A stretch of 14,879 nt of DNA from Cytophagaceae bacterium (GCA_947471105.1 CANIYB010000025.1:1-14879), one strand, 5' to 3'. Positions 8,134-14,879 are shown, counted from the stretch's first letter. The notes: a model not told the origin generated them from the sequence alone. Translations and numbers: made by a program.

Positions 8134-9717
8134 ATGTCGAGCATATTAAGTATTATTATCCCATTGTTTTCATTAGCAGGGGGCGTATTCGCTGGAAAAG
8201 TATTCTTTTCAAAAGCCAATAAAAATTTCGAAGATGAGGCTAAAAGAAAGGCTGATGACATCTTGAAAAATGCTGAAGTCGCAGCAGAAAATTTAAAGAA
8301 AGATCGCATGCTTGAGGCTAAGGAAAATTTCCTTCGTCTGCGTGGTGAGTTTGAGGAAGAGACTCAAGCTAAGAAAGGTATTTTACAAGAAAATGAGCAA
8401 ATTTTAAGAGAAAAGGAAAGAGTTTTAGCGCAGCAACAAGAGCAGCAAAAACTAGCAGATCAAGATTTACAGGCTCAAAAGCAAAGCATTCAATCTAAGG
8501 AAGACAACTACCGCAAAAAACTTGAGGAAGTAGAGAAAAAACGCGCTGAGGCAGATGAAATGTTGGCAAATCAGATTAGCCAGTTGGAGAAAATTGCCAA
8601 CTTATCAGCGGCAGAAGCCCGTGAACAAATCATGGAAGCGTTGAAGTCAGAGGCTGAAAGCAAGGCAAGTTCTTTAGTTAAGCAGGCCATAGAGGAAGCA
8701 AAATTAACTGCGACCAAAGAAGCTAAGAAAATTGTCATTGAGACGATTCAGCGAACGGCTGCGGAAAATGCGATTGAAAACTGCGTTTCGGTTTTCAATA
8801 TTGAATCAGATGATGTTAAAGGAAAGATTATTGGCCGTGAGGGTAGAAATATTCGTGCTTTAGAGGCCGCTACAGGAGTAGAATTCATTGTAGATGATAC
8901 ACCCGAAGCGATCATCATTTCTGGATTTGATCCAGTGAGAAGAGAGATTGCACGTTTATCGTTACACCGTTTAGTACAAGATGGCCGAATTCATCCAGCA
9001 CGTATTGAAGAGGTTGTCAATAAAACGAAAAAAAATATCGATGACGAGATTATCGAGATTGGAGAAAAAACGGTCATCGAACTAGGTATCCATGGCTTAC
9101 ATCCAGAGTTAATCAAGATGATTGGTCGGATGAGATTTCGTTCTTCCTACGGACAGAATCTTTTGCAACATTCAAGGGAGGTGGCCAAGTTATGTGCCAC
9201 GATGGCAGCGGAGTTAGGCTTAAACGCCAAATTAGCCAAACGTGCAGGCCTATTGCATGATATAGGAAAAGTTTGGCATGAAGAGCCAGAATTACCTCAC
9301 GCATTATTAGGGATGGAACTGGCACTTAAATACAAAGAGCATCCAGAAGTGTGTAACGCGATCGGTGCACACCATGATGAAACTGAGATGACATCGATGA
9401 TCTCTCCCATCATCCAAGTTTGTGATGCCATTTCTGGTTCAAGGCCTGGGGCAAGAAGAGAGATGATGGAGTCTTACATGAAGCGATTAAGGGATTTAGA
9501 GGCCTTGGCTACTTCATTTGACGGGGTACAAAAATGTTATGCGATTCAAGCAGGACGTGAGCTACGTATATTAGTTGATTCGGAAAATGTAAGTGATGAA
9601 AAAGCATCGAATCTATCATTTGATATTTCTCAAAAAATAGAAAAAGAGATGCAATATCCGGGTCAAATCAAGGTGACTGTTATCCGCGAAATGCGCGCAG
9701 TTAATTTTGCCAAATAA
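8134..9717 (+). CDS. rny: Ribonuclease Y
   Basis: The 527-residue protein has the full RNase Y architecture. An N-terminal membrane anchor (about residues 3-24) leads to a long charged coiled coil (about 30-200). A KH domain follows, with KGKIIGREGRNIR (GREG near residue 233), and then an HD phosphohydrolase domain. Candidate metal ligands are H346 (LLQHSREV), H375/D376 (LLHDIGK), H413/H414/D415 (AHHDE) and D431 (VCDAISG). The protein is a membrane-attached endoribonuclease that starts mRNA turnover. The length is normal and all key residues are present. It follows zapA by 51 bp without a visible terminator or clear promoter between them, and ends before a strong hairpin, so it is probably the last gene of the run beginning at 5957. 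Confidence 0.96.
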   Translation: MSSILSIIIPLFSLAGGVFAGKVFFSKANKNFEDEAKRKADDILKNAEVAAENLKKDRMLEAKENFLRLRGEFEEETQAKKGILQENEQILREKERVLAQQQEQQKLADQDLQAQKQSIQSKEDNYRKKLEEVEKKRAEADEMLANQISQLEKIANLSAAEAREQIMEALKSEAESKASSLVKQAIEEAKLTATKEAKKIVIETIQRTAAENAIENCVSVFNIESDDVKGKIIGREGRNIRALEAATGVEFIVDDTPEAIIISGFDPVRREIARLSLHRLVQDGRIHPARIEEVVNKTKKNIDDEIIEIGEKTVIELGIHGLHPELIKMIGRMRFRSSYGQNLLQHSREVAKLCATMAAELGLNAKLAKRAGLLHDIGKVWHEEPELPHALLGMELALKYKEHPEVCNAIGAHHDETEMTSMISPIIQVCDAISGSRPGARREMMESYMKRLRDLEALATSFDGVQKCYAIQAGRELRILVDSENVSDEKASNLSFDISQKIEKEMQYPGQIKVTVIREMRAVNFAK

Positions 9718-9764
9718 TTTAGCATAAGCCTGCATTAGGTTCATTGATATTTAAAAATTGATTT

Positions 9765-9799
9765 AGGAGCCCTGATGAGAAAAACTTATTAGGGCTCCT
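9765..9799 (+). terminator. Hairpin terminator after rny
   Basis: A 15-bp stem (9765-9779 with 9785-9799), nine outer pairs perfect and two G-U pairs further in, encloses an AAAAA loop. Only a broken T-stretch (TCTATTT) follows, so it may act as a terminator, a 3'-end stabiliser, or both. Confidence 0.7.
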
Positions 9800-9831
9800 T
9801 CTATTTCACTAATGACTTAGAAAATAAATAT

Positions 9832-10260
9832 ATGATTATTAAAAGTCCAATAACCCAAGATGAATGGGAGTCTTACTATCGACTTCGTTTCACCATACTG
9901 AGAGCGCCATGGAATCAGCCATTGGGTTCGGAAGTTTTGGCGGATGAATCGGAAGCGATTCATGCCATGGTTATAGAAGATGATCAAATTATTGGGGTTG
10001 CGAGGATGCATAAGTCGGGAGAGAACCAAGGCCAAGTAAGGTGTGTTGCCGTGGCAGCCGAGGCGCAAGGAAAGGGTGTGGGAAAGGCCATTATGATCCA
10101 TTTAGAGGAGAAGGCTAAAGAAATGGGAATGCAAGAAATTGTATTAGAAGCGCGTGAAAATGCCGTTCCATTTTACAAATCCATTGGATACGTGATTGAA
10201 AAAGAATCCTATTTATTGTTTGGTGAGATTCAACATTATCGAATGAAAAAGGGTATTTAG
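9832..10260 (+). CDS. GNAT-family N-acetyltransferase
   Basis: The 142-residue protein carries the GNAT fold. It has a substrate-side N-terminal half (YYRLRFTILRAPWNQPLGSE), the central strand VRCVAVAAEAQ, and then the acetyl-CoA pyrophosphate-binding loop QGKGVG (residues 79-84). The C-terminal EARENAVPFYKSIGYV segment is typical of motif B. It should transfer an acetyl group from acetyl-CoA to an amine in the cytoplasm. The acceptor is not predictable. It is single-gene in appearance: a hairpin separates it from rny, and nearly 200 bp and a promoter element separate it from the next gene. Confidence 0.9.
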   Translation: MIIKSPITQDEWESYYRLRFTILRAPWNQPLGSEVLADESEAIHAMVIEDDQIIGVARMHKSGENQGQVRCVAVAAEAQGKGVGKAIMIHLEEKAKEMGMQEIVLEARENAVPFYKSIGYVIEKESYLLFGEIQHYRMKKGI

Positions 10261-10457
10261 GTAAGAGGCATTAAGTAATAGGTAAAAAGATGGGGTTTGA
10301 AATAGCAACCAATTAAAACAATAAAGAATCATTGAGTTTTCAAACTTCGTCCATTTAGGATTAGAAATTAAAAAATTATCGAGAAATAATTTCGCAAAAT
10401 AATCCTACCTTTGCATCCCCCTTTATTGATCTAGATTTAGGGAAAATTGAAATAAAA
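10261..10457. other. Intergenic region ahead of the pseudouridine synthase gene
   Basis: This is 197 AT-rich bases between the GNAT stop and the pseudouridine synthase start. I see no tRNA-like fold, no convincing terminator for the GNAT gene and no small ORF of note. The only recognisable element is the TACCTTTG box at 10406-10413. Confidence 0.5.
10406..10413 (+). promoter_or_regulatory. Exact TAnnTTTG -7 element for the pseudouridine synthase gene
   Basis: TACCTTTG followed by CA is a perfect Bacteroidota -7 element, 44 bases before the ATG at 10458. The -33 position lacks a clear TTTG. Confidence 0.5.
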
Positions 10458-11183
10458 ATGAAAGACTATCACATTGTATATGAAGACAATCACCTGCTAA
10501 TCGTTAATAAACGAGCAGGTATTCTAGTTCAAGGAGATAGTACTGGAGACCGAACACTAACCGATGTCTTAAAGGATTATATCAAAGAAAAGTACCAAAA
10601 ACCTGGTGCTGTTTTTCTCCATCCTGTTCACCGTTTAGATAGACCTGTAAGTGGCTTAGTCGTATTCGCAAGAACGTCAAAGGCGCTTGAACGGATGAAT
10701 GAATTATTTCGAAAAAGAGATATTCAAAAAACATACTGGGCTATTACGAGAAGAAAACCGGATCCAATTAAGGGTAAATTGACCCACTATCTGATCAAAA
10801 ATGAGGCTAAAAATGTAACTACGGCCTTAGATTATCCAGAGGATAAAGCACAAAAAGCAGAACTAAATTATAAACTTATCGGAAAAATCAATCTTCATTA
10901 TTTAATCGAAGTGGAGCCTATTACCGGTCGGCCTCATCAAATACGAGTACAGTTAGCTTCGCTGGGATGCCCCATTCGTGGGGATATTAAATATGGCTAT
11001 GACAAGCCTAATATTGACGCAAGTATCAATTTACATGCGCGCCGACTATACTTTATACATCCCATCAAACAAACGCCTATTATCTGCAAAGCGGCTGTTC
11101 CAGAAAATCCTTTCTGGGAAGAATTTTTAGAGCTTGAAACAGAAGAAGTTAAATTGAAAAATTTAGATCACCTTTTCGAATAA
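10458..11183 (+). CDS. RluA-family pseudouridine synthase lacking an S4 domain
   Basis: The 241-residue protein starts directly with the catalytic fold (YHIVYEDNHLLIVNKRAGIL). The RluA signature HPVHRLDRPVSGLVVFA carries the catalytic Asp61, and the later motif EPITGRPHQIRVQLASLGCPI (17 or so residues around 155-175) completes the active site. It isomerises uridine to pseudouridine in rRNA or tRNA. It is shorter than RluC/RluD-type enzymes because the N-terminal S4 RNA-binding domain is missing, as in RluA and TruC. The exact target nucleotide cannot be assigned. The gene stands alone, between its own -7 element and a shared terminator. Confidence 0.93.
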   Translation: MKDYHIVYEDNHLLIVNKRAGILVQGDSTGDRTLTDVLKDYIKEKYQKPGAVFLHPVHRLDRPVSGLVVFARTSKALERMNELFRKRDIQKTYWAITRRKPDPIKGKLTHYLIKNEAKNVTTALDYPEDKAQKAELNYKLIGKINLHYLIEVEPITGRPHQIRVQLASLGCPIRGDIKYGYDKPNIDASINLHARRLYFIHPIKQTPIICKAAVPENPFWEEFLELETEEVKLKNLDHLFE

Positions 11184-11185
11184 AC

Positions 11186-11223
11186 AAAAAAAAGAGTTCG
11201 ATATAAAACCGAGCTCTTTTTTT
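11186..11223. terminator. Bidirectional terminator between convergent genes
   Basis: A 7-bp stem with one G-U pair (GAGTTCG at 11194-11200 with CGAGCTC at 11210-11216) is flanked by A8 on the left and T7 on the right. It lies between the pseudouridine synthase stop and the end of the minus-strand Rrf2 gene, and can terminate both. Confidence 0.8.
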
Positions 11224-11241
11224 ATATGATTAACCTGTTTC

Positions 11242-11649
11242 TTAAATTAGTTCCTCTAGGGTGGTCTTTTCTAAAACCGATAAATTGGCATCACGCCATT
11301 TGGCTAGGACACTTCTCAACTTACATGTTTCTTCGTCCGCACAATCATCACATTTTCCATAAAAATGCAAAGAAACACATAATGCTGGGGCAATAGGTCC
11401 ATCAACAATCCGAATGATCTTGGCAAATGTTACTTGGTCTGGCGGGATGCGCAAATAGTATCCTCCCCCTTTGCCTTTTTGACTCTGTAAGATCCCATGA
11501 TTCCGTAATTCTAATAAAATAGCTTCCAAAAACTTTTTGGGGATATTTTCCGATTCTGCAATGTGTGAAATCAATAATGGCCCTTTCTCATACGATTGAG
11601 CTAAAACTTTAAGCGCCTTCAACGCATATTTTGCTTTCTTAGATATCAT
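11242..11649 (-). CDS. Rrf2-family transcriptional regulator with four cysteines
   Basis: The 135-residue protein has the Rrf2 winged helix: ISKKAKYALKALKVLAQ, a recognition region around IAESENIPKKFLEAILLELR, and the wing QSQKGKGGGYYL. The dimerisation segment carries four cysteines, C91, C100, C103 and C109 (C-x8-C-x2-C-x5-C). IscR-type members bind an Fe-S cluster through three cysteines and a histidine, so this could sense Fe-S status, redox or NO. The spacing differs from IscR and no isc/suf gene is nearby, so I do not name it iscR. It is transcribed alone, downstream of rpsG but separated from it by a terminator. Confidence 0.88.
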   Translation of the reverse strand: MISKKAKYALKALKVLAQSYEKGPLLISHIAESENIPKKFLEAILLELRNHGILQSQKGKGGGYYLRIPPDQVTFAKIIRIVDGPIAPALCVSLHFYGKCDDCADEETCKLRSVLAKWRDANLSVLEKTTLEELI

Positions 11650-11669
11650 TTGGCTTGTTGAATTATCAT

Positions 11670-11677
11670 CAAAGCTA
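11670..11677 (-). promoter_or_regulatory. Exact TAnnTTTG -7 element for the Rrf2 gene
   Basis: On the minus strand TAGCTTTG is a perfect -7 match, 20 bases before the ATG at 11649. At 19 bases upstream is TGTG (11700-11697), a partial -33 element. Confidence 0.5.
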
Positions 11678-11678
11678 C

Positions 11679-11688
11679 TAAATATTTA
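11679..11688. promoter_or_regulatory. Perfect 10-bp palindrome in the Rrf2 promoter
   Basis: TAAATATTTA lies between the -7 and -33 positions of the Rrf2 promoter. Rrf2 proteins are dimers that often repress their own gene, so it is a candidate operator. In AT-rich DNA such a palindrome can also arise by chance. Confidence 0.22.
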
Positions 11689-11784
11689 ATTGAATTCACA
11701 GAAACCCTATTAAACCAATCGATTAACTAATTTTCTAAGATTTAAAAATGAAAATTTGTTTCAATCTTGTAAAAAATGGGCCAT

Positions 11785-11817
11785 AAAAAAGGCTGTTCGT
11801 TTCGGAACAGCCTTTTT
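11785..11817 (-). terminator. Intrinsic terminator after rpsG
   Basis: An 8-bp GC-containing stem (GGCTGTTC at 11791-11798 with GAACAGCC at 11805-11812), extended by flanking A/T pairs, gives six U after the stem on the minus strand. It begins 18 bp downstream of the rpsG stop and separates the ribosomal genes from the Rrf2 gene. Confidence 0.88.
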
Positions 11818-11835
11818 AAATTATATAGTATACGA

Positions 11836-12303
11836 CTAGAATCGGAAGTGAGAGAACGCTTTGTTCGCCTCCGCCATTCTGTGTGTATCATCTTTCTTCT
11901 TTACTGCAGCTCCTTCGCCTTTAGCTGCCGCAATGATTTCATTAGCTAAACGATCCATCATGGTCTTATCACCACGCTTTCTCGCATATAAAATTAACCA
12001 CTTCATTCCCAATGAAACTTTGCGTTCAGCGCGCACTTCTGTTGGAACCTGAAAGTTAGCACCACCCACACGACGACTTTTAACCTCGACAGATGGCATC
12101 ACATTGTTTAATGCTTTTTTCCAAGTCTCTAAGCCATTCTCTTTCGTACGATCTTCTACTTTATCCAATGCATCATAAAAAATAGTGAATGCAGTCGATT
12201 TCTTTCCGTCATACATCAAGTTATTGACAAACTTGGTTACTAATACATCCTTAAATTTAGGATCTGGTAATACGTAGCGTTTTTTTGGTTTCGCCTTTCT
12301 CAT
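11836..12303 (-). CDS. rpsG: 30S ribosomal protein S7
   Basis: The 155-residue protein matches S7 over its length: MRKAKPKKRYVLPDPKF, KFVNNLMYDGKKSTAF, VEVKSRRVGGANFQVPTEVR, then a C-terminal HRMAEANKAFSHFRF. S7 binds the 3' major domain of 16S rRNA and nucleates assembly of the 30S head. It follows rpsL by 71 bp on the same strand. It is followed by a terminator and not by fusA, which is the usual third gene of this operon. Confidence 0.98.
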   Translation of the reverse strand: MRKAKPKKRYVLPDPKFKDVLVTKFVNNLMYDGKKSTAFTIFYDALDKVEDRTKENGLETWKKALNNVMPSVEVKSRRVGGANFQVPTEVRAERKVSLGMKWLILYARKRGDKTMMDRLANEIIAAAKGEGAAVKKKDDTHRMAEANKAFSHFRF

Positions 12304-12374
12304 TTTGTTTGTTTTTTAAAATTGACCCAACCTTCTGCCTTAAACAATGGCATACTGGATCGTTCTGTTAATAA

Positions 12375-12779
12375 TTATTTCTTTTTACCTGTTGGAGCTA
12401 CCTGTCCTGGTTTTGGACGCTTAGCACCATACTTCGAACGAGATTGTAAACGACCCGTTACACCGGCCGTATCTAATGCTCCACGAATAATGTGATAACG
12501 CACACCCGGTAAGTCTTTTACACGACCACCACGAATCAATACGATCGAGTGCTCTTGCAAATTGTGACCCTCACCTGGAATGTAAGCATTCACTTCTTTT
12601 TGGTTTGTCAAACGTACACGCGCTACTTTACGCATCGCTGAGTTTGGTTTCTTTGGAGTTGTCGTGTATACACGTGTACAAACCCCTCTTCTCTGTGGAC
12701 AAGAATCCAAAGCAGGTGACTTAGATTTCCAAGTCATTTGCTCACGTCCCTTGCGCACTAATTGCTGAATAGTTGGCAT
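12375..12779 (-). CDS. rpsL: 30S ribosomal protein S12
   Basis: The 134-residue protein matches S12 throughout (PTIQQLVRKGR, CPQRRGVCTRVYTTTPKKPN, GEGHNLQEHSIVLIRGGRVK). S12 sits at the decoding centre and controls translational accuracy. Numbering coincides with that of E. coli with Met counted. Residues where streptomycin-resistance changes occur are wild type (K43, K88, P91), and Asp89, the RimO methylthiolation site, is present. A basic tail PTGKKK extends beyond the usual RPK end. It is the first gene of the rpsL-rpsG unit, behind a strong promoter element and a ~90-base leader. Confidence 0.98.
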   Translation of the reverse strand: MPTIQQLVRKGREQMTWKSKSPALDSCPQRRGVCTRVYTTTPKKPNSAMRKVARVRLTNQKEVNAYIPGEGHNLQEHSIVLIRGGRVKDLPGVRYHIIRGALDTAGVTGRLQSRSKYGAKRPKPGQVAPTGKKK

Positions 12780-12832
12780 TTTAGCGTAATTACCTGTTTA
12801 AATATAAATTCTATTAAATCCCCGCAGCAAAT

Positions 12833-12855
12833 GATACTCATACGATTGAGTTATC
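12833..12855 (-). promoter_or_regulatory. Hairpin in the rpsL leader
   Basis: On the minus strand GATAACTCA pairs with TGAGTATC around a six-base loop, with one bulged A. A CCCCG (12869-12865) could pair with CGGGG (12824-12820) to close an outer helix, although the predicted transcription start falls close to the first of these. It may control rpsL-rpsG expression, but no known leader family is recognised. Confidence 0.3.
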
Positions 12856-12872
12856 CCATACTAACGGGGGTG

Positions 12873-12902
12873 CAAAGTTAATAAATTGAAACGAAAAACA
12901 AA
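12873..12902 (-). promoter_or_regulatory. rpsL: Promoter of rpsL-rpsG
   Basis: On the minus strand TTTG (12902-12899) and TAACTTTG (12880-12873, perfect TAnnTTTG) are separated by 18 bases. This is the best two-part promoter match in the window, as expected for ribosomal genes. The -33 box is only 16 bp from the end of uxuA. Confidence 0.65.
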
Positions 12903-12918
12903 ATACGAATCAATAAAA

Positions 12919-14109
12919 TTATTTGACAAATCCACGGATTCCCATTTCCAAGCCACGTAATTCAGCCAAACCTCTTAAACGGCCAATCGCCGTATAACCT
13001 GGATTCGTCTTTTTACCCGCTTGTAAATCGTCTAACATGCGATGTCCATGATCTGGCCTAAATGGCAATCTATAATCCTTCCGGCCTTCAGCGATTCGTT
13101 TGTTTTGCTCTAAAACCAATCCCTTCATCACCCCAAACATATCCACATCCCCATCCAAATGATCTGCTTCATGGAAATTCCCAAACTCGTCTCTTCTTGT
13201 CGCTCGTAAATGAATAAAATTAATCCGATGGCCTAAGCGCTCCACCATTCCGACCAAATCATTGTCGGCCCTCACCCCATAACTCCCCGTGCAAAAGCAT
13301 AAACCATTGACAGGACGATCGTAGGCTTGCAATAACTGAACTGCATCGTTTTCCGTACTCACGACACGTGGCAATCCTAAAATTGGATAAGGAGGATCAT
13401 CCGGATGAATCGATAAATTAACCCCCTCTTCCTCGGCCACTGGGGCTATTTCTCTAATGAATTCATATAGATGGCCGCGTAATTCCGCATCGCCAACTTC
13501 CATATAGGTATCTAACGCTTCCTGAAATGATTTCAACGTAAAACTCTCCTCACTCCCTGGCAATCCGGCTATAACATTACGAATCAATTTATCTTGTTGG
13601 CCTGGTGTCGATTGATCAAACCAACGCTTAGCACGGCTAATTTCCTGCTCCGAATAATGTGCATCAGCACCTGGTCGCTTTAATAAATAAAGTTCAAATG
13701 CGGCAAATTCAGCGGAATCAAAGCGTAAGCCCGTACTGCCATCCGGAAATTTATAATCCAAATCTGTTCTTGTCCAGTCTAAAATAGGCATGAAATTATA
13801 GCATACCGTATCTAAGCCCGCTTTAGCTACATTCCGGATCGATTGTTGGTAATTGGCTATGTATTTTTTAAAATCCCCGGTTCTCGTTTTAATGGTTTCA
13901 TGAATGGGTATACTTTCTATCACGGACCAAGTTAAACCTGAAGCCTCTATGATATTTTTTCTTTCCACGATGTCAGCAACCTCCCAAACTTGCCCATTGG
14001 GTATTTGATGCAATGCATTCACGATTCCCGTCGCACCTGCCTGACGAACATCGGATAATTTTACGGGGTCATTGGGGCCAAACCAACGCCATGTCTGCTC
14101 TAAAGCCAT
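12919..14109 (-). CDS. uxuA: Mannonate dehydratase
   Basis: The 396-residue protein is full length for UxuA and opens with LEQTWRWFGPNDPVKLSDVR, the family N-terminus. It dehydrates D-mannonate to 2-keto-3-deoxygluconate in glucuronate catabolism. Expected metal ligands are visible: H235 in SIHPDDPP, C273 in CFCTGSYG, H300 in FIHLRATRR and D353 in RPDHGH. No uxuB, uxaC or kdgK lies next to it in the window. Upstream is a DUF4301 gene behind a terminator, so it is probably transcribed alone. No hairpin terminator is visible between its stop and the rpsL promoter, so some read-through into the ribosomal genes is possible. Confidence 0.96.
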   Translation of the reverse strand: MALEQTWRWFGPNDPVKLSDVRQAGATGIVNALHQIPNGQVWEVADIVERKNIIEASGLTWSVIESIPIHETIKTRTGDFKKYIANYQQSIRNVAKAGLDTVCYNFMPILDWTRTDLDYKFPDGSTGLRFDSAEFAAFELYLLKRPGADAHYSEQEISRAKRWFDQSTPGQQDKLIRNVIAGLPGSEESFTLKSFQEALDTYMEVGDAELRGHLYEFIREIAPVAEEEGVNLSIHPDDPPYPILGLPRVVSTENDAVQLLQAYDRPVNGLCFCTGSYGVRADNDLVGMVERLGHRINFIHLRATRRDEFGNFHEADHLDGDVDMFGVMKGLVLEQNKRIAEGRKDYRLPFRPDHGHRMLDDLQAGKKTNPGYTAIGRLRGLAELRGLEMGIRGFVK

Positions 14110-14243
14110 ATCTTGTAATAATTTTTAAATGAAGCACTCAATTTTTCCATTTGCTATGGATTGCCCATCAAATGAATCGCTAAAGTTAATCATAAAAGAT
14201 TTCTATACATCAAGCTGCATTAAATTTGCTTTGACGAATCCAC

Positions 14244-14279
14244 AAAAAAAACCTTATCCGGATGCCGAATAAGGTTTTT
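14244..14279 (-). terminator. Intrinsic terminator after the DUF4301 gene
   Basis: A 12-bp stem (14250-14261 with 14265-14276, loop of three bases) is fully paired on the minus strand with one G-U, whereas on the + strand that position is a C-A mismatch. A U-tract follows on the minus strand (A at 14244-14249). It therefore belongs to the minus-strand DUF4301 gene ending at 14362. Confidence 0.75.
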
Positions 14280-14361
14280 GTAATCAAGCATTTATATACT
14301 TTCTTAAAAATCTTTCAGAAAGGTTGCCAAAATTAGTTGATTTTTTGACAATTGAAAAAAT

Positions 14362-14879
14362 CTAGTCATTTTGATGTGCGGGCCTTAATAAATCTGTTAC
14401 TGTTTTTACTGGATTAAAGGTGTCCAAAGGAACCTCCACAAAAATGGTGTTCCAATGTGCCATGGCCCCATTCCATAAACCAGGAAGCTCCTGCGCCTTC
14501 AATTTTCTACCATCCTTCGTCTTTTCCGTGATAAAACCTGTGGACATATCCCGGAAACTCATTAAATTAAACGGCTTCCCTTGATAATCTTTCGTTGAGC
14601 AAACCAATCGACCGGATTAAAATGGGTGGAATTTGAAAAAATTTCTTTCTGAATTTCGTTATGCATATCCACTTGAGCCGACTCCACCAATTGCAATGCA
14701 AAATTTCCATGGCCATCTGAACACCAAAATGGCCCTCCTCCAGGTTCCCCCATATTTTTAACCACGCCACAAATTCGGGTAGGCCGATGTAAAATAGTCT
14801 TTAGCCATTCCGCTTTTTCCTCCACACTTAATTGGCCAAATTCATTTGAAATTTTTATGCCTAAATGACTTTCGGCATA
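14362..14879 (-). pseudogene. DUF4301 family protein, C-terminal part, interrupted by a one-base frameshift
   Basis: The frame entering from the right edge reads on the minus strand through RPTRICGVVKNMGEPGGGPF and THFNPVD, then runs out of frame (WFAQRKIIKG) to a stop at 14562. The family sequence resumes in another frame from 14607: LVCSTKDYQGKPFNL, LPGLWNGAMAHWNTIFVEVP and FNPVKTVTDLLRPAHQN, stopping at 14364-14362. The join is at 14604-14609, where GATTGG stands in place of an expected GATTTGG, so one T is missing. Both parts together are a good C-terminus of a DUF4301 protein of unknown function. It is either a recently broken gene or carries a base-call error. The N-terminal part, about two thirds, lies outside the window. 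Confidence 0.78.

Noticed and set aside
9113..9325. Minus-strand open frame of 70 codons inside rny
   Set aside because: It lies wholly within the conserved HD-domain coding sequence of RNase Y and has no recognisable protein features. The same reasoning removes the other short frames nested inside real genes.
12304..12374. Possible S7-binding regulatory structure between rpsL and rpsG
   Set aside because: The 71-base spacer shows only a tiny GCC/GGC pairing and nothing resembling the known enterobacterial S7 site.
14181..14188. Candidate uxuA promoter, TAACTTTA on the minus strand
   Set aside because: It is a 7/8 match but the nearest upstream TTG is 22 bases away, outside the usual spacing, and the leader would be about 70 bases. 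Too weak to list as a feature.
14567..14770. Third minus-strand frame of 67 codons in the DUF4301 region
   Set aside because: It overlaps the family-matching frame, has low-complexity content without domain similarity, and is a shadow of the real coding frame.

Overview
The window is AT-rich and looks like a chromosomal segment of a Bacteroidota bacterium, probably of the Cytophagales. This rests on several things. TAnnTTTG-type promoter elements, several of them exact, lie ahead of genes. Starts mostly lack Shine-Dalgarno sequences. The protein types also fit: DUF1573, DUF1080 and DUF4301 proteins, LytS/LytTR signalling, and a zapA-rny pair. The genus is not determined.

Layout. Positions 1-179 hold the tail of a DUF1573 protein on the + strand, closed by a hairpin terminator shared with a convergent minus-strand pair. 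That pair (3931-250) is a secreted DUF1080/PA14-like protein followed 13 bp later by a secreted beta-propeller protein with a C-terminal cytochrome c domain, a likely two-gene operon for periplasmic sugar or glycoside oxidation. Divergent from it is a LytS-type sensor kinase with a LytTR response regulator (4071-5904). Next, behind its own promoter element, comes a + strand run (5957-9717): a Wzx/MATE-like flippase, a small coiled-coil protein, ZapA and RNase Y, ended by a strong hairpin. A GNAT acetyltransferase and an S4-less RluA-type pseudouridine synthase follow.

From 11242 to the end everything is on the minus strand. Read in the direction of transcription it is: a C-terminal, frameshifted DUF4301 gene; mannonate dehydratase (uxuA); rpsL and rpsG with a strong promoter and their own terminator; and a four-cysteine Rrf2 regulator. 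fusA does not follow rpsG, so the classical str operon is split here.

Most genes are recognisable housekeeping or common accessory families, and I see no phage, transposon, CRISPR, tRNA or rRNA. The observations most worth a second look are the single-base frameshift in the DUF4301 gene, the DUF1080/cytochrome pair, the uncharacterised coiled-coil partner fused by ATGA overlap to zapA, the truncated str operon, and the cysteine-rich Rrf2 regulator with a palindrome at its promoter. I do not see convincing evidence of an entirely new system.
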